47,181 nucleotides of DNA from Betaproteobacteria bacterium (GCA_029863175.1 JAOTVX010000030.1:1-47181), one strand, 5' to 3'; shown: positions 8,931 to 19,235, numbered from the stretch's first letter. Notes: generated by a model from the sequence alone, not told the origin. Numbers and translations are program-made.

Positions 8931-9030
8931 GTGAACGGTGATCGGTACGCAGTGAACGGACGAAATGTCAGCGCGGCCCGAAATATGCCACGCCGCGATG
9001 TTCTCAGCGCTTACCGTTCACGCTGTACTG
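8931..9030. repeat. Degenerate heptamer repeat upstream of macA
   Basis: The left arm GTGAACG, GTGATCG, GTACGCA, GTGAACG runs at 8931-8958. A poor right arm (CTTACCGTTCACG) lies near 9008-9020. This is one of the more decayed copies. Nothing else is recognised in 8921-9157. Confidence 0.65.
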
Positions 9031-9157
9031 TTTCTTTAGAGCGGGGGGATTGTAGCCGAGGTGCCCTGCCGCTACCGCGAAGGCAGGGGCTTAGATGTAA
9101 CAAATCGTTACCCGGGCAGGCGTGACCGGTCAAGGGCGGCGAGGAGAATTCGCCGTT

Positions 9158-9544
9158 TCAGCGATCGGGGGCAGAGAATTTTTCGTCGGGCTGGGCTTCG
9201 CGAACCGCTTCCTTTGCGCGGGTCTCGAGCGCATGAAGCAGCAGTAACCCAGTGAGCATGCCGTGGGTCTGAAAGTCGCGACCGATGGCTTCCGCACGTC
9301 GGCTAAGCGCCTCCGGTACCGGCAGCTCGCGGCCTTGGGAGGAGGCAACCAGGGAGGCCTTCAGGTAAGCAAACAGCAACTCGACGTCGGACTCGCTGAT
9401 CCGGCCGCCGAGCCAGGCTTGGGGCGTCATCATCTGCTCGAGCGTGGCCTCCACGTCGGCAGAAGGGTCCTTGTCCCCGGCGTGGGCGGGCATAGCAACC
9501 GCCAGCGCCATAATGCCAGCAACGGTCAGGGTTCGGAAATGCAT
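9158..9544 (-). CDS. Small exported protein of unknown function
   Basis: 128 residues. A signal peptide spans about residues 1-22 (MPAHA cleavage region). The mature protein is helical and acidic, with MMTPQAWLGGRISESDVELLFAYLKASL in its first half and a hydrophobic GMLTGLLLLHALE segment near 95-107 that could be amphipathic or membrane-associated. I do not recognise a family. It lies between thiC and macA on the same strand, separated from thiC by an octamer repeat array, so co-transcription with either is uncertain. Confidence 0.6.
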   Translation of the reverse strand: MHFRTLTVAGIMALAVAMPAHAGDKDPSADVEATLEQMMTPQAWLGGRISESDVELLFAYLKASLVASSQGRELPVPEALSRRAEAIGRDFQTHGMLTGLLLLHALETRAKEAVREAQPDEKFSAPDR

Positions 9545-9562
9545 GTGGACCTCCGATACCGA

Positions 9563-9692
9563 GTGACTAAGTGACTGAGCAACTAGGTGACCGATACCCG
9601 CCTAGCCTCGGACACAAACTGTAACACCTAAGGCAGGCAACCACCTAGTCACCAGGTCACCAGGTCACCGAGTCACCGAGTCACCCAGTCAC
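9563..9692. repeat. Octamer inverted-arm repeat
   Basis: The left arm has four octamers, GTGACTAA, GTGACTGA, GCAACTAG, GTGACCGA, at 9563-9594. The right arm has six, CTAGTCAC, CAGGTCAC twice, CGAGTCAC twice, CCAGTCAC, at 9645-9692. The arms are inverted as in the heptamer arrays, but the period is eight throughout. The array fills the gap between thiC and the small exported protein. Confidence 0.9.
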
Positions 9693-9698
9693 CAGCGC

Positions 9699-11712
<2,014 letters not shown>

Positions 11713-11768
11713 ACGTCGAGTGGTGAACGTTACTCCAAATGCTACCGCAATGCAAACCGCGGGGCCGT

Positions 11769-12197
11769 CTACCCGGGGCCAGCCAGCGGCAGAACGAGGC
11801 TGATGCGATTGCGCTCGCCCGCGCGGGTGTATTCATGGCTGCGCGAGAAGCGCGCGACGAGGAGAACGCCGAGGCTGCCGACAGCGCGCGTATCCACCGG
11901 AGCTTCCAAATCGGGCGCCGCCGGGTCAGCAAAAGGATCGTAGGGCGGCGCCTCATCCTCGTAGACCAGCCGGCAAGCGCCGTCCTCGGGCTGCAAGGTA
12001 AGCCAAACGTGCATCGTGCTATCGCCGCCGTAGCCGTGCTTGACGCTGTTCGTGAACAACTCCTCGGCCACGAGCGCGATGCGCAGAGTATCGTTGCGCG
12101 CGATCACGGCCCCGCGGCACACCGCTTCAATGAATTGGCGCAGTTCCCGCAAAGCGCCCATGCGTGCGGCAAATTCTCGTGTCTTTGGCTGCCACAT
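11769..12197 (-). CDS. RsbW/SpoIIAB-like anti-sigma serine kinase (HATPase_c_2)
   Basis: About 142 residues from the ATG at 12197; a longer reading to 12290 adds atypical N-terminal sequence. GHKL ATPase: the N box is EELFTNSVKHGYG and the G-box region is GSLGVLLVARF. Such kinases phosphorylate a STAS antagonist or sequester a sigma factor or other target. A STAS protein (16521-16895) and a SpoIIE-type phosphatase (13443-15560) in the same neighbourhood make a partner-switching role likely. No sigma factor gene is seen in the window, so the final target is unknown. It is divergent from the FecR gene. Confidence 0.82.
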   Translation of the reverse strand: MWQPKTREFAARMGALRELRQFIEAVCRGAVIARNDTLRIALVAEELFTNSVKHGYGGDSTMHVWLTLQPEDGACRLVYEDEAPPYDPFADPAAPDLEAPVDTRAVGSLGVLLVARFSRSHEYTRAGERNRISLVLPLAGPG

Positions 12198-12304
12198 GTT
12201 AACTATGCCGCACCGGCTTCCAACCCCCCTCGGGGTATTATAGAAGCCCTGACGCGGGGGAGGCCCGACGCGGGGCCTTCGCGTTGCCACAAAGGGAGAA
12301 TCTC

Positions 12305-12751
12305 ATGAGGCTGCTGAGTGTGACATTTTTGGCATTTGCGGCGCTGCTTGCCGCGCCGATCGTATCTGCCGCGGACATCGGCCAGGTCAAGGTCACCTCC
12401 GGCGCGGTGCACATCGAGCGTGGCGCAGAGCGCCTGCCCGTCACGGTCGGCGCCCGGGTCCGCGTGAGCGACACGGTCGTGACCGGTGGCGACGGTTCGG
12501 TCGGCATCACGTTTACCGACAACACGTTGCTCTCCGCCGGGCCCAACAGCGCACTCGTCCTCGAGCGCTACGTGTTCGATTCCACGACGCACGCCGGCAA
12601 GTTCGACGCGCGTCTGAACCGCGGCTCGCTTGCGATCGTGTCGGGCAAGATCGCCAAACAGTCGCCCGACGCGATGGTGGTCAAAACGCCTTCGAGTCTC
12701 CTCGGCGTGCGCGGCACCGAGTTCCTGGTGAAAGTGGAAAGCACTGAATGA
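12305..12751 (+). CDS. FecR-domain periplasmic protein
   Basis: 148 residues. A signal peptide spans about 1-24 (IVSAAD region). The FecR domain covers roughly residues 30-110, including VGARVRVSDTVVTGGDGSVGITFTDN read in pieces, and the end SLLGVRGTEFLVKV is typical of the family. The protein is probably periplasmic or surface-exposed, not a classical TonB-system anti-sigma factor, since it has no cytoplasmic or membrane part. AGGGAG lies six bases before the ATG. The stop overlaps the OmpA-family start (ATGA), which indicates co-translation. Confidence 0.85.
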   Translation: MRLLSVTFLAFAALLAAPIVSAADIGQVKVTSGAVHIERGAERLPVTVGARVRVSDTVVTGGDGSVGITFTDNTLLSAGPNSALVLERYVFDSTTHAGKFDARLNRGSLAIVSGKIAKQSPDAMVVKTPSSLLGVRGTEFLVKVESTE

Positions 12752-13353
12752 TGCGCCGCGCGCTGCGGTCGGGTGCGGGCGGCATCGCGCTCGTCCTGCT
12801 GGCCGCCTGCGCGGCGACGCCTCCGGCAACGGTTGTTTTGCTGCCGGGACAGAATGGCAAGACCGGGGCCGTTGTTGTCAGCGACGGCCGTACCGAAACG
12901 GTCCTTGATACGCCATACGCCTCGGCACGTGCGGGCGGCGGCGAGCCGATCGAGCGCCGAACGACGAGTGCGCCAGAGGTGAAGAAACAGTTCGGGGTGA
13001 CGCTCGATGCGTTGCCGCCTCGCCCGATTAAATACATGCTGTATTTCCTTTCGGGCACCGACCAATTCACGACCGAGACAAAAAAGGAAGTCCAGCAGAT
13101 ACTCGCCGAACTCGCCCAGCGCCCGGCTGCCGAGGTTGTGGTCATCGGCCACACCGACCGCGTCGGCGGCAAGCTCCGCAATGACCAACTCTCCTTGCAG
13201 CGCGCGCGTCGGGTCAAAATCATGCTCATACCCCTCGGCATCCCCGAGGAGAGCATCGTCACCGCGGGACGCGGTGAGCGCGAACCGATCGTGCCCACCG
13301 CGGACAATGTGGACGAGCCGAAGAATCGCAGGGTCGAGATTAATGTTCGCTAG
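12748..13353 (+). CDS. OmpA-family lipoprotein
   Basis: 201 residues. A lipobox (LVLLAAC, Cys 21) indicates a lipid-anchored envelope protein. A C-terminal OmpA-like peptidoglycan-binding domain spans about residues 95-201, with the signature GHTDRVGGKLRNDQLSLQRA and the closing PKNRRVEI. It is translationally coupled to the FecR gene. Together they look like an envelope pair associated with the neighbouring CHASE2-phosphatase. Loosely similar FecR/OmpA/CHASE2 gene groups occur in other proteobacteria. Confidence 0.88.
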   Translation: MMRRALRSGAGGIALVLLAACAATPPATVVLLPGQNGKTGAVVVSDGRTETVLDTPYASARAGGGEPIERRTTSAPEVKKQFGVTLDALPPRPIKYMLYFLSGTDQFTTETKKEVQQILAELAQRPAAEVVVIGHTDRVGGKLRNDQLSLQRARRVKIMLIPLGIPEESIVTAGRGEREPIVPTADNVDEPKNRRVEINVR

Positions 13354-13368
13354 CGCTGCGAGCGAACA

Positions 13369-13446
13369 GGAAATCGGAAATAGTAAATAGGCAAATGCCG
13401 CGACCTCACCCAATTTCCCATTCCCCATTACCCATTCCCGTTTCAC
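13369..13446. repeat. Heptamer inverted-arm repeat between the OmpA and phosphatase genes
   Basis: The left arm GGAAATC, GGAAATA, GTAAATA, GGCAAAT runs at 13369-13396. The right arm contains CATTCCC, CATTACC, CATTCCC, GTTTCAC at 13419-13446. The right arm runs into the phosphatase gene and supplies its TGA stop (GAC TCG TGA). Confidence 0.9.
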
Positions 13447-15560
13447 GAGTCGCCGCCGCGCCACTGCAGCGCGAGAACCGTAAGATCGTCCGCCGGCTCC
13501 GCACCCCGCGTAAACTCCGCCACGTTCGTTTCAATCTCGTTGACCACCATCACCGGGTCCACCGCCGGCAGGCGCGCGAGCAACGCGGACAGGCGCCCGG
13601 CACCATAGAGCTCGCCCGCCACGTTCATCGCCTCGGTGACGCCATCGGTCACCATACACAGTGTCTGCCCCGGGGCCAGCCAGTGCTCGGCTGACTCGTA
13701 CGGGTAGTCCTCGAGCACGCACAACGGCGGCCCGCCGCTGCTAACGAGCCGCTGCGGTTCCGCTCCCTCCCGCAGCGCGAGCGGCGGCTCGTGCCCGGCG
13801 TTGCAGTAGACGAGCCGGCCGGTTTTCAGGTCGAGCAGGCCTGCGAACGCGGTGACGAACATGGCCTCGGGGTTCTCGCGCGAGACCTCCGCGTTCGCGG
13901 TCTTGAGCACGTCCTCGACGCTGTCGGTGCCCCGCAGCGCGGCACTCTTGGCGAGCGCCTTGACGACCGCCATGAAGATGCTGGCGTTTAGGCCCTTGCC
14001 GGAGACGTCGCCGATGATGAAAAAGAAGTGGTCTTCGTCGGCCTTGAAGAAATCGTAGAGATCGCCGCCCACCTTGCGCGCCGGTAGCATGAGCGCTCCT
14101 GCGGCCACCCGCCATTCGCCCGCCAGCGCTTCCTCCGGGCGCGGCAGGAATCCCATCTGGATGCGGCGGGCGGCATCGAGCTCGCCCGCCAGCCGCGCCG
14201 CCGATTCGCGCTCTTCCTGCAGGCGCAGCGCGAGGCGCCTTCGATCGATGTTAGCCTGCCCCAGCGTCACCGCCAGCACGGCGGTCGACACGACGACCAG
14301 CCCGAGTCCCGGAATGGCGGGGTCGAGCAGCAACCCGGCCTCGTGATACATGAAGTAGCCCACTAGCAGAAGCGCAGTCAATGCGGCGAGCAGGGCGGTA
14401 ACTCCGGCGCGGGGACCCGAGCGTGGTACTGCGATCGCGACCAGCCACCCTAAGCTGAGCAGCGCCAGGCCCTCGGCGGCCCCCGCCCAGGCAGGGCGCC
14501 GCAGCAGGCTGCGGTCATAGACGTTTTCAATCAACTGGGCGTGAATCTCGATACCGGGAACGCGCTCGCCCAGCGCGGTCGTCGGCACGTCCACCAGCCC
14601 AAGGCCGGTCACGCCTAGCAGGGCGATCTTGTTCTCGAGCCGTTCCGCGCCGACGCGGCCCTCCAGCACGTCCACTGCCGAGACCGCGCGCCCGGGATCG
14701 GAGCGGCCGAAGTGCACGAACAAGCGGCCGTCGGGCTGGGTCGGCACGAATACGTCGGCAACACCCACGCCCTCCACGCCACTGCTGCCGATTCGCAGCT
14801 CGAAAGCCGGGGCGCCGCTCGCCAGCCGCAACGCTTCGATGCCGAGCGACGGAACGACCGTCGATCCGACGGACGCGGCGAGCGGCACGCGCCGCACGAC
14901 CCCGTACTCGGCGTCGGCGGAAAGTACCCCGTGCCCAGCAGCAGCGCGGTCAATCTGCGGCAGGCTGCGCAGCACGGCACCGTAACGGCGCAGGTAGGGG
15001 CGCGCGTCACCACCGCGCTGCAGCGACGGACTTGATGGGGCATCGGCAGCCGGTGGTGGGCCCTGCTCCAATCCGGCGAACCCGAGCGCAACACGCGATC
15101 GCGCGATGCTTTGCGCCAGCCGGGCGTCGTTTCCCGGCAGCGCTTCGAGGCGCTTCGCCAGCGCGGAATCAACCGCGGCCAGCTGCCCGGCGAGACGCTC
15201 GGGCGATATCCGGTCAGGCTCCGGGAAAATGATGTCCACGCCGATCGCAGCCGGGCGCGCGGCGGTGATCTTGTCGATCAGTTCGGCAACCACCGACCGC
15301 GGCCACGGCCACTGCCCGCGCGCGGCGATGCTCGCCTCATCGATGGCCACGATGACGGCTGGCGTCGACCGGCGTTCACGGGGTTCGAGGCGCTGGTAGA
15401 GATCGAACGTGGCAAGCCGCAGCGCCTGCAGCCCGGGCGGCTCCGTCATCCAAGCCGGGATCTCGAACACGGCGATCAGCGCAAGCGCGAGCCACAGCGA
15501 GCGGCGCGCCGCCGGCTGACGGAACAGGTCCGTGGTGGTCTCTTTCCCGCTCGCGCTCAG
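13443..15560 (-). CDS. CHASE2-SpoIIE (PP2C-type) phosphatase, probable CTG start
   Basis: An extracytoplasmic CHASE2 sensor domain (first half) is followed by three membrane helices, a coiled coil and a C-terminal PP2C/SpoIIE phosphatase with VGGDLYDFF, IIGDVSGKG, CMVTDGVTEA and DDLTVLAL. It would dephosphorylate a STAS antagonist in response to an envelope signal. The first usual start codon, GTG at 15470, cuts off an N-terminal membrane helix (RRSLWLALALIAVFEIPAW). The frame is open to a stop at 15612-15614 but has no ATG, GTG or TTG there. CTG at 15560 overlaps the upstream gene's stop (CTGA) and has GGAG eight bases before it, giving about 705 residues. Confidence 0.85.
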   Translation of the reverse strand: MSASGKETTTDLFRQPAARRSLWLALALIAVFEIPAWMTEPPGLQALRLATFDLYQRLEPRERRSTPAVIVAIDEASIAARGQWPWPRSVVAELIDKITAARPAAIGVDIIFPEPDRISPERLAGQLAAVDSALAKRLEALPGNDARLAQSIARSRVALGFAGLEQGPPPAADAPSSPSLQRGGDARPYLRRYGAVLRSLPQIDRAAAGHGVLSADAEYGVVRRVPLAASVGSTVVPSLGIEALRLASGAPAFELRIGSSGVEGVGVADVFVPTQPDGRLFVHFGRSDPGRAVSAVDVLEGRVGAERLENKIALLGVTGLGLVDVPTTALGERVPGIEIHAQLIENVYDRSLLRRPAWAGAAEGLALLSLGWLVAIAVPRSGPRAGVTALLAALTALLLVGYFMYHEAGLLLDPAIPGLGLVVVSTAVLAVTLGQANIDRRRLALRLQEERESAARLAGELDAARRIQMGFLPRPEEALAGEWRVAAGALMLPARKVGGDLYDFFKADEDHFFFIIGDVSGKGLNASIFMAVVKALAKSAALRGTDSVEDVLKTANAEVSRENPEAMFVTAFAGLLDLKTGRLVYCNAGHEPPLALREGAEPQRLVSSGGPPLCVLEDYPYESAEHWLAPGQTLCMVTDGVTEAMNVAGELYGAGRLSALLARLPAVDPVMVVNEIETNVAEFTRGAEPADDLTVLALQWRGGDS

Positions 15561-16513
15561 ACGTCGATCTCCAGGCCATCGTACGCCGCGCTCACCCGCA
15601 GCGGCGCGCGCTCACCGCGTGTGATCTCCTCGAGACGCACGGCATCTCTCCAGATTCGCGCGATCGCCGCATCGTCGTAGGCCGGCTCGTGATGGAACAG
15701 TACCAGGTGCTTCGCCCCGGCCAGCTGGCAGAGCTCGACGCCGACCACGTTGCTGGAGTGGCCCCAGTCCTCCTTGACCGACACCGCTTCCGCGAGCGAG
15801 TACATCGCGTCGAATATCACCATGTCTGCGCCACGGAAGAACGCGGCAAACGCTTCGCTCTCCCGGGGATCCTCGAGCTTGTGCTCGGAGTCCGTGGCGT
15901 AGATGAGCGCCTTGCCCCCATGCTCCAGCCGGTAAGCATAAGAGTCGCCCGAATGCGCCTGGAGCATGCCGGTAACGGCAATGCCGTCGATGTCGTAGCG
16001 CCGCCCCGGCTCCAGCAGCACGAACTCGATGCGCGCGGACAGACGGTCGAACGCCACCGGGTACGAGGGCACCGCCTGCTGCCGCCGCAATGCGTGCTCA
16101 AGCTCGGCGTGACAGCCGTGGATACGGATGTGATTTTCCGCGACGTACGCCGGCGCGAAAAAGGGAAATCCCATAATGTGGTCCCAATGCATGTGGGACA
16201 TGAGCACATTGTAGGTGCGCGGGCGATCGGCCCGGCCCACGTCGCGCGCGCCAAGACCGCGCACGCCGCTTCCCAGGTCAAGGATTAGCGGGGAGGCGCC
16301 CGGGCGCTCCACCTCGATGCAAGGTGAGGCGCCGCCGAACGTATGGGAGCCCGTGAAGTCGAGCTCGCGCTCGATGAACTGCCGTGCCTCCGCCGCGCTG
16401 CGCAGCGGCTTTCCCGAAGCCTTCAGCAGGGCCTCGACGAGCTTGGCCTGAAGCGCGGCCGAGTCGAGCGCTACCGGAATCGAGCCCCGTGTTCCCCAGA
16501 AGCGCACCCGCAT
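15557..16513 (-). CDS. MBL-fold metallo-hydrolase
   Basis: 318 residues. The start MRVRFWGTRGSIP is typical of a metallo-beta-lactamase subfamily that includes phosphodiesterase-like and phosphonate-pathway enzymes. The metal motif HMHWDH lies near residue 108, followed by the QAHSGDSYAY, ATDSEH and LFHHEPAYDD blocks that carry further ligands. Cytoplasmic hydrolase of unknown substrate; a cyclic nucleotide or phosphodiester is a guess. It sits between the STAS gene (7-base gap) and the CHASE2-phosphatase (overlap), so it belongs to the same operon and may make or remove a signal for the module. Confidence 0.83.
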   Translation of the reverse strand: MRVRFWGTRGSIPVALDSAALQAKLVEALLKASGKPLRSAAEARQFIERELDFTGSHTFGGASPCIEVERPGASPLILDLGSGVRGLGARDVGRADRPRTYNVLMSHMHWDHIMGFPFFAPAYVAENHIRIHGCHAELEHALRRQQAVPSYPVAFDRLSARIEFVLLEPGRRYDIDGIAVTGMLQAHSGDSYAYRLEHGGKALIYATDSEHKLEDPRESEAFAAFFRGADMVIFDAMYSLAEAVSVKEDWGHSSNVVGVELCQLAGAKHLVLFHHEPAYDDAAIARIWRDAVRLEEITRGERAPLRVSAAYDGLEIDV

Positions 16514-16520
16514 GCTGGAT

Positions 16521-16895
16521 TCAAGCTCTCTCGGACGCAGCGAGCGCCCGCGGGGCTGCCGCCGCCAACGCGTCGCGCACCGAGGTAAAACACTGGAACA
16601 CCAAGTCGAAGCGGCTGATCTCGAAAATCTCCTTGACCACCGAATGCAGGCCCGCGAGGACCACGGTGCCGCCCTGCTTTTTTGCCTGCTTTGCCGCGAG
16701 CATCAGCACGCGCAGGCCAACGCTCGAGATGTAGTCCACGCCGGTAAAGTCGAGCACGAGACGATCCCCGCCACCGGTGCATTCGCGCAGGAAGGGGGCG
16801 AGCCTTAGCCTGAACGCCTCGCACGTGTCATTGTCGATCCGGCCCGTTACTTCGAGCACCACGGCATTGCTAATGCGCCGATCGGAAATGTTCAT
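16521..16895 (-). CDS. STAS-domain anti-sigma factor antagonist
   Basis: 124 residues from the ATG at 16895. A GTG at 16976 would lie upstream of the likely transcription start. Single STAS domain: LEVTGRID, then LVLDFTGVDYISSVGLRVL, in which one of the two serines is the expected phosphorylation site, as in SpoIIAA/RsbV. It is the natural partner of the kinase at 11769-12197 and the substrate of the SpoIIE phosphatase. First gene of the minus-strand operon STAS, MBL hydrolase, CHASE2-phosphatase. Confidence 0.88.
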   Translation of the reverse strand: MNISDRRISNAVVLEVTGRIDNDTCEAFRLRLAPFLRECTGGGDRLVLDFTGVDYISSVGLRVLMLAAKQAKKQGGTVVLAGLHSVVKEIFEISRFDLVFQCFTSVRDALAAAAPRALAASERA

Positions 16896-16978
16896 GCCCG
16901 GGTCTGGAGCGGTGGTGAGGGGGGTGCGCTCGTGCCCGCGCGGAAGATCGCGCCCAAGCGCCTTGTTCTGTGGCACTT

Positions 16979-17008
16979 ATTATAGTGGGGCGGCCGGGTA
17001 ATGGTGAA
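16979..17008 (-). promoter_or_regulatory. Probable sigma-70 promoter of the STAS operon
   Basis: On the minus strand a perfect TATAAT lies at 16984-16979, with TTCACC eighteen bases upstream. Transcription would begin near 16972, about 77 bases before the STAS ATG. Two lone heptamers (GTAATG, GTGAATA on the plus strand near 16999-17012) overlap the -35. Confidence 0.5.
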
Positions 17009-17144
17009 TAGCCGGCCGGCACTCGCCGGGGCTCGGTTCCGGCCGCAAGCCCCTGTTTTCTAAACCCCGTTTGGCGTAGCCCGGCCCCGGTTTCGGGGTA
17101 AAGAGTGCTAAAATCCGCGCATTGCAATGTAACCGGCTCATGAC

Positions 17145-17798
17145 ATGAACGTCGAACAGGCTCGATACAACATGGTCGAGCAACAGATCCGGCCTTGGGA
17201 AGTGTTGGACCAGCAGGTTCTGGACCTACTCTTGAAGGTGAAGCGCGAGGAGTTCGTTCCGCCTCAGTATCGTGCGCTGGCGTTCGCCGACATGGAAATC
17301 CCGCTTGGCCACGGCGAAAAGATGCTCGCCCCCAAGATCGAGGCGCGCCTGCTGCAGGAGCTGGCCATCCAGCCCGGTGATCGCATCCTCGAAGTCGGCA
17401 CGGGCAGCGGTTACATGACCGTGCTCCTCGCCGGCCTTGGCGGCCACGTCGATAGCGTGGACATCGTGCCCGAGTTCACTAAAGCGGTCGCGGCCAAGCT
17501 GGCTGCACACCGCATCACCAGGGTCGTGCTTGAAACCGGGGATGCCGCGCGCGGATGGAAGACGCTGGCGCCCTACGACGCCATTGTCCTCACCGGGTCG
17601 GTGCCGATACTGCCAGTGGCGTTCAAGCAGGCCCTCGCGACCGGCGGCAGGCTGATCGCCATCGTAGGAGAACCGCCCGTCATGGAGGCCCGCCTCATCA
17701 CCCGCGTGGCGGACAATGCGTTCAATTCAATCGGCCTGTTCGAAACCTGCATCGCACCGCTCAAGAACGCGCTGCAGCTTGAGCGCTTCGTCTTTTGA
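17145..17798 (+). CDS. pcm: Protein-L-isoaspartate O-methyltransferase family protein
   Basis: 217 residues. Class I SAM-dependent methyltransferase of the PCMT family. Starts with the N-terminal block MVEQQIRPW, has the SAM motif ILEVGTGSGYMTVLLAGL near residues 82-99, and later LTGSVPILP in the place of the substrate-loop region. Genes annotated this way directly before tolC are common in betaproteobacteria. The canonical PCMT function is repair of isoaspartyl residues, but this tolC-linked subgroup is divergent and repair activity is not proven by sequence. A TAAAAT -10-like element lies at 17109-17114. Confidence 0.85.
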   Translation: MNVEQARYNMVEQQIRPWEVLDQQVLDLLLKVKREEFVPPQYRALAFADMEIPLGHGEKMLAPKIEARLLQELAIQPGDRILEVGTGSGYMTVLLAGLGGHVDSVDIVPEFTKAVAAKLAAHRITRVVLETGDAARGWKTLAPYDAIVLTGSVPILPVAFKQALATGGRLIAIVGEPPVMEARLITRVADNAFNSIGLFETCIAPLKNALQLERFVF

Positions 17799-17900
17799 GA
17801 AAATGGGGAATGGAGAATGGGGAATGGTTACGGCGGCGCTCCGCACGGCACGATTTCCCGTTTCCTATTTACCATTTGCTATTTCCTATTTCCCGTTGAC
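17799..17900. repeat. Heptamer inverted-arm repeat between pcm and tolC
   Basis: The left arm GAAAATG, GGGAATG, GAGAATG, GGGAATG runs at 17799-17826. The right arm has seven units, including CGTTTCC, TATTTAC, CATTTGC, TATTTCC twice, at 17852-17900. The right arm ends three bases before the tolC ATG, so no normal Shine-Dalgarno sequence fits there. Confidence 0.9.
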
Positions 17901-17903
17901 ATC

Positions 17904-19235
17904 ATGCCTCATGTCATAGCGTCGGTATCGTTTGCCTTCCTGATCACGGTCGGCTGCGCGGCGCAGGGCGCTGATCTGGTTCAGATCTACCGCACGGCGC
18001 AAACCTCGGACGCGCAGTATGCCGCTGCGCGCGCAACCTGGGCGGCCGGCCAGGAGCGGTTGCCGCAGGGACGCGCGGGATTGCTGCCGTCGGTCTCGAT
18101 TTCGGCTTCCACGCAGTACAACGACCGGGAAATCCGCTTCCGCGACCCGACGATCCCGGACAATAACGCCACCTTTAATTCCAACACGGCGAGCGTCTCG
18201 CTCTCACAGCCGATCTACCGGCCCGAAAATTTCAAAGTCTTCGAGCAGGCGAAGACGCAGGTGGCGCAAGCCGATGCGGTGCTGGCGCAGGCAGCGCAGG
18301 ACCTCATTCTGCGCGTCGCGCAGGCCTATTTCGACGTGCTGCTGACGCAGGACACGGTGGCATTCGCCCAGGCCCAGCTCCAGGCGATCGGTCAGCAGCT
18401 CGAGCAGGCCAAGCGCAACTTCGAGGTAGGAACCGCCACCATCGTCGACACCAAGGAAGCCCAGTCGCGCTACGATTTGACGCGGGCCTTCGAGATTCAG
18501 GCGAAGAACGAGGTGGAGGTGCGCAAGCGCTTCCTCGAGCTGATAATTGGACAGCCTGCACCAGGGTTGTCGCCCCTCGGCAAGCGCTTCAAGCCGGCGC
18601 CACCGGATCCCAACAACCACGAAAAATGGGTCAGCCGGGCGGCGGAGGGCAACGTGCAGGTGAAAATTGCCGAGCGCAGTTTCACGTTTGCGACGCAGGA
18701 AGTGGAACGCAATCGCACCGGGCATCTACCGACGCTTGACGCGTTCGCTTCCTACACTGATTCGGGCTCGGGGGCGGCCAGCCAGACCAGTGTCGGCAGC
18801 GACACGCGGAACGCGATCGTGGGTGTGCAACTGGCGATCCCGATCTATCAGGGCGGCAGCGTCAGCTCGAAAGTGCGCGAGGCCATCGCCAACGCGGAAA
18901 AAGCGCGTCAGGACCTGGAAAATGCGCGGCGCACGGCGGAGCTTACCGCACGTCAGAGGTTTCTCGGCGTGACGAGCAGGACGGCGCAGATCCAGGCGCT
19001 GGAAGCGGCACTGGTGTCCTCCGAGAGCTCACTGGCATCGACCGTGCTCGGCCAGGAAGTCGGTGTGAGAACCCAGGTCGACGTGCTCAATGCCACCCAG
19101 CAGGTCTCGGAGACGCGCCGCGATCTGGCGGAGGCGCGCTACGCCTACATCCTCGCGCTGCTGCAGCTCAAGGCCACGGCCGGCACGCTCACCGAGGCCG
19201 ATGTCGTCGCGGTAAACAGCTGGCTCGACAAATAA
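17904..19235 (+). CDS. tolC: TolC-family outer-membrane channel protein
   Basis: 443 residues from the ATG at 17904. A signal peptide spans about 1-23, ending near GCAAQGADL. The mature protein has two OEP repeats rich in long Gln/Ala coiled coils, the usual TolC architecture, with QAYFDVLLTQDTVAFAQAQL in the first repeat and its counterpart near the C terminus. It forms a trimeric exit duct used by type I secretion and by pumps such as the MacAB-like system at 5.3-8.9 kb; that pairing is an inference. The start is unusual because the heptamer array abuts it. Confidence 0.94.
   Translation: MPHVIASVSFAFLITVGCAAQGADLVQIYRTAQTSDAQYAAARATWAAGQERLPQGRAGLLPSVSISASTQYNDREIRFRDPTIPDNNATFNSNTASVSLSQPIYRPENFKVFEQAKTQVAQADAVLAQAAQDLILRVAQAYFDVLLTQDTVAFAQAQLQAIGQQLEQAKRNFEVGTATIVDTKEAQSRYDLTRAFEIQAKNEVEVRKRFLELIIGQPAPGLSPLGKRFKPAPPDPNNHEKWVSRAAEGNVQVKIAERSFTFATQEVERNRTGHLPTLDAFASYTDSGSGAASQTSVGSDTRNAIVGVQLAIPIYQGGSVSSKVREAIANAEKARQDLENARRTAELTARQRFLGVTSRTAQIQALEAALVSSESSLASTVLGQEVGVRTQVDVLNATQQVSETRRDLAEARYAYILALLQLKATAGTLTEADVVAVNSWLDK

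Noticed and set aside
17086..17099. CCCCG/CGGGG hairpin upstream of pcm as a regulatory element
   Set aside because: A five-base stem with a short loop is expected by chance in DNA of this GC content, and nothing else supports it.
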